A DNA stretch of 26,321 nucleotides from a virus (IMGVR_UViG_3300025327_000566:1-26321); one strand, 5' to 3'. Positions 1-7,025 are shown, numbered from the stretch's first letter. Program-made: numbers and translations. Notes: a model not told the origin generated them from the letters alone.

Positions 1-1
1 A

Positions 2-634
2 AATAAAGATTTAAAAAGAAAAATAATTGATTTAAGTTATAACCATAAACTCTCTCATATTGGCAGTTGTCTTACTGCAGTAGACATTATTAAGGATATT
101 TATGATAAAAAGAAACAAGACGAGAAATTTATTCTATCAAACGGACACGCAGGAATAGCTCTTTATGTCGTACTGGAGAACTACTGGAAAGAAAACGGAA
201 GAAATATCGATGCCCAATATATGCTGGAAACACAAGGAATTCACCCTGATAAAACACAGGCTAATGAGTACATAGATTGCTCAACAGGAAGTCTTGGTAA
301 CGGAATTGGTATTGCCGTTGGTATGGCATTGGCTGATAGACCAAAAAATGTCTGGTGCATGATTTCAGATGGGGAACTTGGGGAAGGTAGTGTACACGAA
401 GCACTAAGAGTTGCTGATGAACAAAAACTTACAAACTTAAATGTTTATGTAAATTGGAACGGTTGGGCAGGATATAGAAATACGGATAAATATTATTGTC
501 CTATTTCAAGTTATGTAAATATTTATGAGACTAGAACTGATGTAAACTATCTTCCTTTTCTTGAAGGGTTAGAAGGACATTATCGTGTACTAAGTGAAGA
601 TGATTATAAAATTGCTATGGAAATATTAAAATGA
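2..634 (+). CDS. Transketolase-like TPP-binding (N-terminal/PP domain) subunit, 5' partial
   Basis: The reading frame is open from the window edge, so the true start lies upstream; 210 residues are visible. It matches the pyrophosphate-binding domain of transketolases. Visible residues 19-22 (HIGS) correspond to the first active-site His motif, SNGHAG (46-51) to the second, and GSLGNGIGIAVGMA (96-109) to the cofactor loop. SDGE (122-125) followed by N153-G154 is the Mg-TPP motif: D123 and N153 have the usual spacing of about 30. In such enzymes this subunit holds the diphosphate of thiamine diphosphate and pairs with a pyrimidine-binding subunit, here the next gene (ATGA overlap at 631-634). 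Together they would move a two-carbon ketol unit between sugars. The subunit looks shorter than the usual roughly 270-residue half-transketolase. The exact substrate is unknown; a role in making an unusual sugar is inferred from glycosyltransferase genes 10 kb downstream. Confidence 0.88.
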   Translation, partial: NKDLKRKIIDLSYNHKLSHIGSCLTAVDIIKDIYDKKKQDEKFILSNGHAGIALYVVLENYWKENGRNIDAQYMLETQGIHPDKTQANEYIDCSTGSLGNGIGIAVGMALADRPKNVWCMISDGELGEGSVHEALRVADEQKLTNLNVYVNWNGWAGYRNTDKYYCPISSYVNIYETRTDVNYLPFLEGLEGHYRVLSEDDYKIAMEILK

Positions 635-1152
635 CCCCTATAGAAAGACTACAAAACTATAAGATACATGACTCAATGCGTGGATATTTTGGTTATGAAC
701 TTTATAAAAAGATGATGGTTAATAATGATATTTGGATTATAACTGCCGATCTTGGCTATGGAATGTTTGATCCACACAAAGAAGATTTTTCTGATAGGTT
801 TATTAACGTCGGCGCAGCAGAACAAACAACCATGAATATAGCAATAGGCTTAGCATTATCTGGTAAAATTCCATTTGTTTATTCTATAACACCGTTTCTA
901 CTTTGGAGAGCAGCAGAACAAATCAGACTTTATGTAGACCATGAGAATATTCCTGTAAAACTAATAGGAAGTGGTAGGGACGATGATTATAAACATGATG
1001 GATTTAGTCATAATGCGGAAGATGCACAAAAAATATTAACTGTTTTTGATAACATTATAGAATACTGGCCTGAAGACAAAGTGGAGATGGCAAGAGTTAT
1101 AAATGAAATGACAGAAAATCTAAGACCTAGTTTTTTGAGTTTGAAAAGATGA
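631..1152 (+). CDS. Transketolase-like pyrimidine-binding (C-terminal half) subunit, shortened
   Basis: This 173-residue protein is the pyrimidine-binding domain of a transketolase-type enzyme. ITADLGYGMFD (37-47) is the typical first strand and loop. GAAEQ (61-65) contains the catalytic Glu (E64) that activates the aminopyrimidine of TPP. SITPFLLWRAAEQIR (85-99) matches the family's aromatic-rich helix start, and DGFSHNAED (123-131) matches the conserved G-x-S/T-H-x-x-E-D loop. It should form a heteromeric active site with the product of the preceding gene, which it overlaps by four bases (ATGA). Split transketolases usually have a C-terminal half of about 310 residues with an extra C-terminal domain. 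Here the protein ends right after the pyrimidine domain, so that third domain is absent and the next gene does not resemble it. Catalytic residues look intact; the substrate is unknown. Confidence 0.85.
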   Translation: MTPIERLQNYKIHDSMRGYFGYELYKKMMVNNDIWIITADLGYGMFDPHKEDFSDRFINVGAAEQTTMNIAIGLALSGKIPFVYSITPFLLWRAAEQIRLYVDHENIPVKLIGSGRDDDYKHDGFSHNAEDAQKILTVFDNIIEYWPEDKVEMARVINEMTENLRPSFLSLKR

Positions 1153-1385
1153 GAACCCATCAAATAATTCATTTTGTGGGCAACCAAAAAAGAACTTTAT
1201 TTGATATTGTTGGAGTGAAGGATAATGAGTTTACACAACTTAAACTTGCTGATGGGAGAAAGGTTTTAATAAATAAGCAAAATGTACTTATGATAGAAGT
1301 TTTTAGTCACAATGATAAAATAGCAATGAAAACATGGGGAGAGATGTTTAGAATTTATAGTGCTAATGAGGATAATAATAAATAA
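1149..1385 (+). CDS. Hypothetical small protein, 78 aa
   Basis: I do not recognise this family. The start overlaps the stop of the transketolase C-half by four bases, which supports both the start and translational coupling. The protein has short alternating hydrophobic strands (IIHFVG, FTQLKLADG, KVLINKQNVLMIEVF) separated by charged turns, so a small beta-barrel of SH3-like type is likely. A charged tail ends in EDNNK. No signal peptide, membrane segment or catalytic motif is visible. It lies between the sugar-enzyme pair and the packaging genes and gives no clear hint of which block it belongs to. It is not the missing third transketolase domain, which would be longer and alpha/beta. Confidence 0.6.
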   Translation: MRTHQIIHFVGNQKRTLFDIVGVKDNEFTQLKLADGRKVLINKQNVLMIEVFSHNDKIAMKTWGEMFRIYSANEDNNK

Positions 1386-1511
1386 TTGAGAGTGTGGGAT
1401 AAATATGATCCAAACCAAACCTATCATGTTATTCGTAAAGAGAACCATAACATAGGGCAGACAAAAGTTCATACCGGAACTGTTTTATCCCACACTTTTA
1501 GAAATTTATGA
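1386..1511 (+). CDS. Probable short gene, 41 codons, non-ATG start
   Basis: The stretch between two neighbouring genes is one open frame, from a TTG directly after the previous stop (GTG at 1392 is an alternative start) to a TGA at 1509-1511. That TGA overlaps the ATG of the next gene as ATGA, the same coupling used elsewhere in this genome. The product would carry WDKYDPNQTYHVIRK and then a Thr/His-rich strand-like tail. No family is recognised and no good Shine-Dalgarno precedes either start, the best being GAGG at 1368-1371. The frame shares its DNA with a 13-bp perfect inverted repeat (separate entry), so it may instead be a non-coding structured element that is open by chance. The four-base overlap is the main argument for coding. 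Confidence 0.42.
   Translation: MRVWDKYDPNQTYHVIRKENHNIGQTKVHTGTVLSHTFRNL
1391..1496 (+). ncRNA. Candidate structured RNA: 13-bp closed three-way junction
   Basis: AGTGTGGGATAAA at 1391-1403 is the exact reverse complement of 1484-1496. Inside it are two more helices. One pairs 1420-1424 with 1452-1456 and 1428-1432 with 1447-1451, leaving a three-base bulge (1425-1427). The other pairs 1466-1470 with 1477-1481 around a six-base loop. Together they would form a three-way junction whose 3' arm ends 11 bases before the ATG at 1508, a start with no Shine-Dalgarno. It could be a cis-acting translation control element, a packaging-related RNA or DNA site (it lies just before the terminase genes), or simply structure within the short gene that shares this DNA. 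It does not fit a tRNA: the closing stem is too long and there is no anticodon arm. Confidence 0.4.
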
Positions 1512-1774
1512 AATCAATTAGTACGCATGATACTTATGAAGCTAGTTTTTATCTACTTTACGGCGGTAAACTTGAAAAGGTAAGAAAGATTAGACTAAAT
1601 GAGAACAGAGCAAAGAAGAAAGGGTTTATTGACCAGTGGATAATAACGGTAGATAATATACCCGAATGGTTAATTGATACCTGGAGAACTCGTAATGCTT
1701 ATGGGAACATTACAATGTTTGTAGATGTCCGCAATAAGTTGAAACGAGATATAAAACGTGAATTCACAGCCTGA
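1508..1774 (+). CDS. Small phage protein, possibly DUF5659-like, 88 aa
   Basis: The 88-residue protein begins STHDTYEASFYLLYGGKLEKV, then a basic stretch, FIDQWIITVDNIPEWLIDTW, and ends VDVRNKLKRDIKREF. This order (threonine-aspartate start, alanine/leucine helix, glycine turn, strand, helix and a final helix with K/R) resembles the DUF5659 family of small phage and Gram-positive proteins, from memory and without alignment. The function of that family is not known to me. The frame has a stop at 1499-1501, so ATG 1508 is the first possible start; no Shine-Dalgarno is visible upstream, where a stable RNA stem ends. It overlaps the start of the small terminase gene by 17 bases. Being directly upstream of the terminase genes, it may be a DNA-packaging accessory protein, which is a guess. 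Confidence 0.6.
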   Translation: MKSISTHDTYEASFYLLYGGKLEKVRKIRLNENRAKKKGFIDQWIITVDNIPEWLIDTWRTRNAYGNITMFVDVRNKLKRDIKREFTA

Positions 1775-2237
1775 TGTTATTGCCCCCGCTCAAAAAAAAT
1801 TAACTAAAAAACAGAGAAAGTGGATAAAGGTATATAGGCAAACATTAAATGCAACTGAAGCAGCCATGCAAGCTTATGATTGTAAGAACAGAGATGTTGC
1901 TAAACAAATAGGGTCTGAGAACATTGCCAAACTTGACTGGTTTGACTTATTAAACTATTCAGGGCTGGATGATGAAACATTAGTGAAAGCGAATGTAGAA
2001 GGTTTAAAAGCTACACGACCAGTTCTTGATCCTACAACTAATACTTTACAGGCTGTAGCTGATTATAGTGTAAGACACAAATATTTAGAAACAGCATTAA
2101 AATTAAAAAACAAGTTACAAGATACGCAAAAAGTAGAACTTACCGGTAAAGACGGCGAACCATTAAAATTAGAAATGTTACTTGGCATAGGATTTCTCAA
2201 TAAACCTGACAATGACCAGAACAATCCAGTTTCCTGA
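1758..2237 (+). CDS. terS: Terminase small subunit
   Basis: The 159-residue protein opens with a basic helix-turn-helix region, LTKKQRKWIKVYRQTLNATEAAMQAY (about 15-40), followed by a variable helix and IGSENIAKLD. This is the layout of small terminase subunits, whose N-terminal helix-turn-helix binds the packaging-start site in concatemeric phage DNA. The middle (about 80-125) is a helical oligomerisation region, and the C-terminus has the VELTGKDGEPLKLE strand pair often seen in small terminases of Gram-positive phages. It overlaps the large terminase gene by 26 bases, as expected for the pair. The small subunit forms a ring that presents DNA to the large subunit. Length is normal for the family. 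Confidence 0.88.
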   Translation: MNSQPDVIAPAQKKLTKKQRKWIKVYRQTLNATEAAMQAYDCKNRDVAKQIGSENIAKLDWFDLLNYSGLDDETLVKANVEGLKATRPVLDPTTNTLQAVADYSVRHKYLETALKLKNKLQDTQKVELTGKDGEPLKLEMLLGIGFLNKPDNDQNNPVS

Positions 2238-3510
2238 TCCTAAAAGAATGATGCCCCATCAACAAGAGGTATTGTGGCTTGATGCGCATAGATTTAAGGT
2301 TTTAATCTGGCATCGTAGAGCGAGAAAAACTACAACAGCTATAAATGAACTTGTTAAACAGGCTCATGTAACACCCGGCCCCTATTGGCATTTGTTCCCA
2401 ACATATAGAGAAGCAAAGGATGCGGTATGGCGTGATCCCAGGATGCTTTTTAGCATAATACCGGAAGAACTTATTGCAAAAAAAAATGAATCAGAGCTTA
2501 TAGTTTACTTTAAAAACGGGGCATATATACAACTAATAGGTACTGATAGTCCCGATAGGTTAAGAGGTGCAGGGCCACTTGGATGTGTATTTGACGAATA
2601 TGACACAATGCACGATGATGCATGGCCAGTTGTAGAACCTATATTGCGTGCTAACGGCGGATGGGCATGGTTTGTGGGTACTCCAAAGGGTAAAACTAAG
2701 CTATTTGAAGCATATCAACGTGGGCAGATGGAAAACAAGGAGTGGAAATCATGGCTTCTAAAGGCATCGTTGTCAGGTATTATTCCACAATCCCAGCTTG
2801 ACGAGTCAAGAAAAACAATGCCGCAATCCCTTTATAATCAGGAGTGGGAATGTGAGTTTTTAGAAGGCGAAGGATCGGTATTTAGAAACGTCAGGGAAGT
2901 ATGTACCGCAGTACCACAGCCAGTTAAACCTAGCCATTACTATGTTATGGGTGTTGATCTTGCAAAAGTACAGGATTTTACAGTTATTACAATTTATGAT
3001 AGGTCTGACAACCGTCAGGTTTTTCAGGATAGATTCCAAACTTTAGAGTGGCCTTTTCAAAAGAAAAAAATTATGGAAATATCCCGTCTTTATAACAGAG
3101 CATTAATCGTTTTAGATGCTACCGGCATTGGTGATCCTATAGCAGATGATTTACTTCGAGCCGGAATGCCCGTTGAACCATTTAAAATAACAAATGAGTC
3201 TAAGAAAGAACTTATCGAGAAACTGTCCATATGGATTGAACAAAAGAAGTTTGCAATGATAAACACAAAAGAAACTCTTTATGAGTTTGATAATTTTAGC
3301 TATGATATATCAAGCAGTGGTAGAATTACTTACGGTGCAAGAGAAGGATTTAATGATGATATTGTTATATCCCAAGCATTGTCGGTATGGGCATTACAAC
3401 CTATACTGCCAAAGGAAGTAATAAAAGAACCAACTGTTATTCAAATTGAAAAGCAGAAACTTGTAAGAAGAATACAACAAGAGGAAGATGATTATAATGA
3501 ATATCAATGA
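2212..3510 (+). CDS. terL: Terminase large subunit (packaging ATPase and nuclease)
   Basis: This 432-residue protein has both terminase domains. ATPase: the P-loop WHRRARKTT at 33-41, Walker B VFDEYD with D128-E129, and the coupling motif GTPKGK at 156-161. Nuclease (RNase H fold): D249 in VMGVDLAKVQDF, D302 in IVLDATGIGD and D382-D383 in FNDDIVISQA, the usual three acidic clusters. It would pump DNA through the portal (gene at 4207) and cut it at start and end of packaging. The P-loop is odd: the Gly normally just before the Lys is Arg (R38), giving RARKT rather than RAGKT. Length and domain order are otherwise typical. It overlaps the small terminase gene by 26 bases and the next gene by 23. 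Confidence 0.96.
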   Translation: MTRTIQFPDPKRMMPHQQEVLWLDAHRFKVLIWHRRARKTTTAINELVKQAHVTPGPYWHLFPTYREAKDAVWRDPRMLFSIIPEELIAKKNESELIVYFKNGAYIQLIGTDSPDRLRGAGPLGCVFDEYDTMHDDAWPVVEPILRANGGWAWFVGTPKGKTKLFEAYQRGQMENKEWKSWLLKASLSGIIPQSQLDESRKTMPQSLYNQEWECEFLEGEGSVFRNVREVCTAVPQPVKPSHYYVMGVDLAKVQDFTVITIYDRSDNRQVFQDRFQTLEWPFQKKKIMEISRLYNRALIVLDATGIGDPIADDLLRAGMPVEPFKITNESKKELIEKLSIWIEQKKFAMINTKETLYEFDNFSYDISSSGRITYGAREGFNDDIVISQALSVWALQPILPKEVIKEPTVIQIEKQKLVRRIQQEEDDYNEYQ

Positions 3511-3955
3511 ACTACAAGAAGTACAAAGCATTGTAAGTAAAACTTATACTCATGAGGAACTTCATGAGGCCTTAATGTTTATACAGGATTTGCTTGAAAG
3601 AAGTATGATTGATTTCTTCTTATTGGGGGACACTGCAAAAGCTATAGTTTCAACGGATCTTCCAAAGTTTAACATGGACAAAATTCATATAGGAGTTACA
3701 AAAAACCATTATAATACTCCAGGAAAATCAATACTTAACACACTTTTAGACGAATGGCATGTTCCCAAAGTTGAAACTGAGAGAGGGTTAAGTTTAGATT
3801 ATAAGGGGCTTCCTATTGAGGTAGATATAATACAAAATGATTACTTCTTTTTTAGTAATCCTGATGTAAGATTTTATACAATAACAGAGTTTAGAGTACC
3901 AAATCCGATGAATGCCTATCTGTCATATTTAGAAAGGTTTAATGACGTTAAGTGA
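3488..3955 (+). CDS. Nucleotidyltransferase-fold-like protein
   Basis: The 155-residue protein has a pattern like minimal nucleotidyltransferases: a helical N-terminus, then FFLLGDTAKAI (43-53) resembling the G-G/S-T-A-L turn, NMDKIHIGV (62-70) resembling the D-x-D strand, and LPIEVDII (108-115) resembling the third acidic strand. The second Asp of the D-x-D position is His (H67), so catalysis may be lost or altered. The assignment is by eye and only moderate. An alternative ATG at 3497 would remove three residues and reduce the overlap with terL; an AGAGGA element lies just before. The gene sits between the large terminase and portal genes, so it may act in packaging or be a host-takeover factor; nothing in the sequence decides this. 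Confidence 0.5.
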   Translation: MIIMNINELQEVQSIVSKTYTHEELHEALMFIQDLLERSMIDFFLLGDTAKAIVSTDLPKFNMDKIHIGVTKNHYNTPGKSILNTLLDEWHVPKVETERGLSLDYKGLPIEVDIIQNDYFFFSNPDVRFYTITEFRVPNPMNAYLSYLERFNDVK

Positions 3956-4214
3956 AATAATATCAGCAATTATTGTAATAGCACTTCTTATTGAAAGGCA
4001 TTTGTACTCAAAGGAAATGAATAAACAGTTAATTGAGTTATCTAAGCTTGTGAAAGCTAAGGATTCTATTGAATATGCAACAGCTAAAAGTATAGTTGAA
4101 CAGCTTGAAAAGTCTGACAACAATCAGAGTAAATTAGAGTTCGTGCCTTATGAGTCCATATCTGATGAAGAATTTTTTGATAATATTAAAAAGCAACTAA
4201 ATCCAAATGCCTGA
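3942..4214 (+). CDS. Small single-pass membrane protein, 90 aa
   Basis: The protein starts with a hydrophobic stretch, LSEIISAIIVIALLIE (about 3-18), long enough to cross a membrane. A charged helical region follows (HLYSKEMNKQLIELSKLVKAKD), probably coiled coil, then a more acidic tail with YESISDEEFFDNI. It is not recognised as a known family. A membrane anchor with a helical cytoplasmic tail is the general shape of small phage accessory proteins such as spanins or superinfection factors, but there is no lipobox and no lysis gene next to it. The start overlaps the previous gene by 14 bases and the stop overlaps the portal start by eight, so it belongs to the packaging operon. Confidence 0.65.
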   Translation: MTLSEIISAIIVIALLIERHLYSKEMNKQLIELSKLVKAKDSIEYATAKSIVEQLEKSDNNQSKLEFVPYESISDEEFFDNIKKQLNPNA

Positions 4215-6309
4215 CAGAAATAAATACATACCAACTCAATATATAGCAGATGAGGTTTCAAAATACTATTCGATGTTTGACAACCAAAGAAAAGGGTTTG
4301 AGAGGCGTTGGTTTGAAAATAACTTTTTTGACGATGGTTACCATTTTAGATATGTTTCAAGACAAACGGGTAAAATAATTGATCAATCTGAACTATCAAA
4401 AGAACTGCCGGTACGGTCAATTCCAAAAGCTAGCAGACAAATAAGGGGTGTTGCTAATCTACTTACAAGCATAGACCCCATTGCGGTAGTTTATCCAGAG
4501 AAGGTAACAAAGTATAACTACGCAAACCCCCAAGATTATATGAACGCTGTAAAAGTATCAAAAGAGCTGGCCAAAAAGTCCGGGCATTATATAATGGAAG
4601 AATTTAAAAAGCAGGAATTAAAGCAAAAACTTATTCAAATGCTAATCTTATCGGCCAAACACTACATTTCATTTTTAGAGGTATGGCCTGACCCTGTTGA
4701 TGAAAAGATAAATACGGGAGTATTTGATGCTTTTGAGGTCTACTTATCAGCAAGTGTAACAGAAATTTATGATAGCCCGGCAATAATAAAAGCAGCTCCA
4801 GAGCTTATTGAAAAGATAAAAGCTAATGAACTTTTTGATTCAGCGGCAACGGAAAGAGTTATACCTGATAATAAGTTTGCGTCTAGTGAAACAAAACAGG
4901 CGTATATGGCAACAAGATTCAACGCAAGACAAGGACAGGAGTCAGCAGCAACATCAATATTAAAAGAAGCATTCATCAAAGAGTATTTAAATGATGAGAA
5001 TTATGAAGAATGCAAAATGTTGTCTGAAAGAACAGGAGCTATGGAAGGGAAGAAAAAAGGCGATGTTCTTATTAGACATTGTTACGAAGCCAGTGGTGAA
5101 AAATTACTTGATGAATATGTAGATTTAGATGAATATCCTTTCATTGATTTCAGATACGAACCCGGCCCTGTTTACGGGACACCATTAATTGAGAGGTTTA
5201 TACCACAAAACAAAAGTTTAGACATTGCAGCCTCTCGTGTTGAAAGATGGATGAATACGATGGTTGTTGGTACATGGCTTACTCGTGAAGGTGAGGATTT
5301 GCAAGTAACAAATATTTCCGGTGGTCAAAAAGTGTCTTTTAAACAAACACCCCCTGTGCAGGGACAAATTGCGTCATTGCCTCCCACAGTGTTTGATTTC
5401 ATGGGACTTATGGAAAAACTTATTGAAGAACAGGGTGCGTCAACAACAGCATTAAATAAACTTCCGACAGGAGTTAAAAGCGGTGTTGCTATAGAATCTG
5501 TAAAAGCTACAGAATATGATAATTTAAGAATAGCAACAGATATGTTTAAGCTGACAACAAAAAGAATTGCGGAAAGAATGCTTGATGTTGTTGATAGGCA
5601 TTTTCTAAACCCGCAGACTGTTTATTATCTTGAACAGGGAGAACCGCAATATTTTGATATTATAGGTCAACGTGGAGTTAATTTTAGAAAACAAAATAAT
5701 ATACCAGTAAGAGAAGATGTTGTCCCAATTAAAAAAGATTATTACGTTGATATTCAGATTGAATCGGGCATGGGTTATACAATGGAAGGTAAAAAAGAAA
5801 CTGTACAACAGATAATTACATTTATGGTACAGCTTGCAGAAAAGGGGTTATTAACAACTGATGCTATAGCACTTGTTGTTAGAAAAGCGTTAGAAGCATA
5901 TCAGTTTGGTTCCACAGAGGAATTTATGGATGCAATGAAGACAGGGGTACAATCAGCACCATTAACAGAAGATCAGATTACACAAATGAAAGTTGCTATG
6001 CTTGAAGCTATGAAAGATGCGGGAGTTGTTGGGCCTGATGCTGATCAGAAACTTGTTGATAGTACAAAAGTAGGAACTGTTGAGGCACTGCGTGATACTG
6101 GAATGTTAAATAAACCACAGGAGAACTTAGACAAAGAACCAAGTAAATCAATTTCATTTAAAGACCTTCCGCCAGAAGGAAAACAACAACTGGCAGCCCA
6201 AGCTGGCATTCAACTTGATCCGAATCAGATAAGGCATGATGAACTTGATAATAAAATTATAGATAATTCATTAAAAGGAGGTCAAAATGCCCCTAACCAA
6301 AACAGGTAA
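4207..6309 (+). CDS. Portal protein
   Basis: At 700 residues this is close in size to the portal of P22-type podoviruses (about 725). It opens with a helical region and RSIPKASRQIRGVANLLTSI (about 75-94), typical of the portal clip and wing start. It carries YGTPLIERFIPQNKSLD (about 319-335), a conserved portal segment, followed by the long helix AASRVERWMNTMVV. The last 140 residues (Gln/Lys-rich helices) resemble the extended C-terminal barrel region of large portals. It forms the dodecameric ring at one head vertex through which the terminase drives DNA and to which the tail attaches. Position (after the terminase genes, before scaffold and capsid) supports this strongly. The end overlaps the next gene by 23 bases and contains that gene's ribosome binding site. 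Confidence 0.92.
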   Translation: MPDRNKYIPTQYIADEVSKYYSMFDNQRKGFERRWFENNFFDDGYHFRYVSRQTGKIIDQSELSKELPVRSIPKASRQIRGVANLLTSIDPIAVVYPEKVTKYNYANPQDYMNAVKVSKELAKKSGHYIMEEFKKQELKQKLIQMLILSAKHYISFLEVWPDPVDEKINTGVFDAFEVYLSASVTEIYDSPAIIKAAPELIEKIKANELFDSAATERVIPDNKFASSETKQAYMATRFNARQGQESAATSILKEAFIKEYLNDENYEECKMLSERTGAMEGKKKGDVLIRHCYEASGEKLLDEYVDLDEYPFIDFRYEPGPVYGTPLIERFIPQNKSLDIAASRVERWMNTMVVGTWLTREGEDLQVTNISGGQKVSFKQTPPVQGQIASLPPTVFDFMGLMEKLIEEQGASTTALNKLPTGVKSGVAIESVKATEYDNLRIATDMFKLTTKRIAERMLDVVDRHFLNPQTVYYLEQGEPQYFDIIGQRGVNFRKQNNIPVREDVVPIKKDYYVDIQIESGMGYTMEGKKETVQQIITFMVQLAEKGLLTTDAIALVVRKALEAYQFGSTEEFMDAMKTGVQSAPLTEDQITQMKVAMLEAMKDAGVVGPDADQKLVDSTKVGTVEALRDTGMLNKPQENLDKEPSKSISFKDLPPEGKQQLAAQAGIQLDPNQIRHDELDNKIIDNSLKGGQNAPNQNR
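6275..6282 (+). promoter_or_regulatory. Strong Shine-Dalgarno for the 62-aa gene, inside the portal coding region
   Basis: AAGGAGGT lies four bases before the ATG at 6287, a full-length match to the Shine-Dalgarno consensus within the last codons of the portal gene. It fixes the start of the small downstream gene and suggests high translation. Confidence 0.85.
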
Positions 6310-6475
6310 AAAAGTAATGCACGAGATGACAAGAGAGTATGGAGAAAGAAAAGGTAAAGAAATCTTCTATGCCAAAATGAACAAAGACCCCGAAATGACA
6401 AAAAAATGGCATATGAAATCAAAAGAGCATTCAAAAGAGGCTTTGGATATGGCTATGATGAAGATAAAGAAATAA
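6287..6475 (+). CDS. Small basic phage protein of the 'TGKKVM..YG..KG' type, 62 aa
   Basis: MPLTKTGKKVMHEMTREYGERKGKEIFYAKMNKD resembles a small lysine-rich phage protein often found near portal genes, in which a TGKK start is followed by YG-x-x-KG-x-x-x-FYA. From memory, that family has no assigned function. The protein is highly basic and helical, consistent with binding DNA or an acidic partner. It has one of the best ribosome binding sites in the window (AAGGAGGT, 6275-6282), so it is probably abundant. It overlaps the portal gene by 23 bases. The Met-rich tail (MKSKEHSKEALDMAMMKIKK) is unusual. Confidence 0.72.
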   Translation: MPLTKTGKKVMHEMTREYGERKGKEIFYAKMNKDPEMTKKWHMKSKEHSKEALDMAMMKIKK

Positions 6476-6477
6476 CT

Positions 6478-6996
6478 ATGACATACAAAGATTTAAAAGA
6501 AGTAGCAAGAAGTTTAGTGATAGAGAAAGCTAGAAATCTTATGACACAACCTAATCAAAGTATGGGCAGTTCTCCCGAAGATTTAAATATAGAACTTGCA
6601 AGGGCGACATCAGGGAGATATCCAATACAGACAAAACAAGGTTCTAATACCAATTCTTTAATGCAGGGACTACAACTTATGGGGCTTGCAGGAACAGGAA
6701 GTAGAAATCCAGCAGTAACGGAAGCATATAATCGTATAAAATCCCGACAGGGAGACTCACAAGATAGAGAGTTACTAAACAAAGTGGCGATGGATGAATT
6801 AATTAAATCTGCACAGTTTACTGGTGGTGTAAGACAAGTTCCTAATATTGGTAAAGCATTATTAATGTTAAAATCAGGCCAAGCTATCTATGACTCGGCT
6901 TCAAAAATTGTAAAGACTAAGGATATTGCAGGAAATTATATCAATTTGGGGAGATTGGCTAAAAACATTGCTGAAACAGCATTTAAGTATAAGTAA
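6478..6996 (+). CDS. Hypothetical virion-region protein, 172 aa
   Basis: I chose ATG 6478 rather than the upstream in-frame ATG 6406. The later start lies two bases after the preceding stop, whereas 6406 would sit deep inside the neighbouring gene with no ribosome binding site. The protein begins MTYKDLKEVARSLVIEKARNL. It has a Gly/Ser/Asn-rich centre (RYPIQTKQGSNTNSLMQGLQ region) and ends in helices (NIGKALLMLKSGQAIYDSASKIV). No family is recognised, and no signal peptide or clear membrane segment is seen. It is the last gene before a promoter-terminator gap and the scaffold gene. Possible roles include a head-assembly accessory or a minor internal protein, but this is only from position. 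Confidence 0.6.
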   Translation: MTYKDLKEVARSLVIEKARNLMTQPNQSMGSSPEDLNIELARATSGRYPIQTKQGSNTNSLMQGLQLMGLAGTGSRNPAVTEAYNRIKSRQGDSQDRELLNKVAMDELIKSAQFTGGVRQVPNIGKALLMLKSGQAIYDSASKIVKTKDIAGNYINLGRLAKNIAETAFKYK

Positions 6997-7025
6997 TTGA
7001 CAGTAGTTAATTGATAACATAATAT
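6997..7025 (+). promoter_or_regulatory. Sigma70-type promoter before the capsid operon
   Basis: TTGACA at 6997-7002 is a perfect -35 box. A 17-base spacer leads to TAATAT (7020-7025, four of six matches); CATAAT at 7018-7023 (five of six) with a 15-base spacer is the alternative -10. Start of transcription would fall near 7030-7033. A palindrome at 7025-7041 overlaps the start region, and an intrinsic terminator follows at about 7070-7101, so unregulated transcripts would be only about 70 bases long. Confidence 0.55.

Noticed and set aside
1391-1496. tRNA or hammerhead-type ribozyme
   Set aside because: The closing stem has 13 pairs instead of seven, no anticodon or T-loop pattern is present, and the conserved hammerhead core (CTGATGA with GAAA) is missing.
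1391-1496. Miniature inverted-repeat mobile element
   Set aside because: The 13-bp arms could be terminal repeats, but the flanks show no target-site duplication and no second copy exists in the window.
6406-6477. Earlier ATG for the 172-aa protein (would give 196 aa)
   Set aside because: It would overlap the 62-aa gene by 70 bases with no Shine-Dalgarno, and the added residues look like an out-of-frame shadow of that gene.
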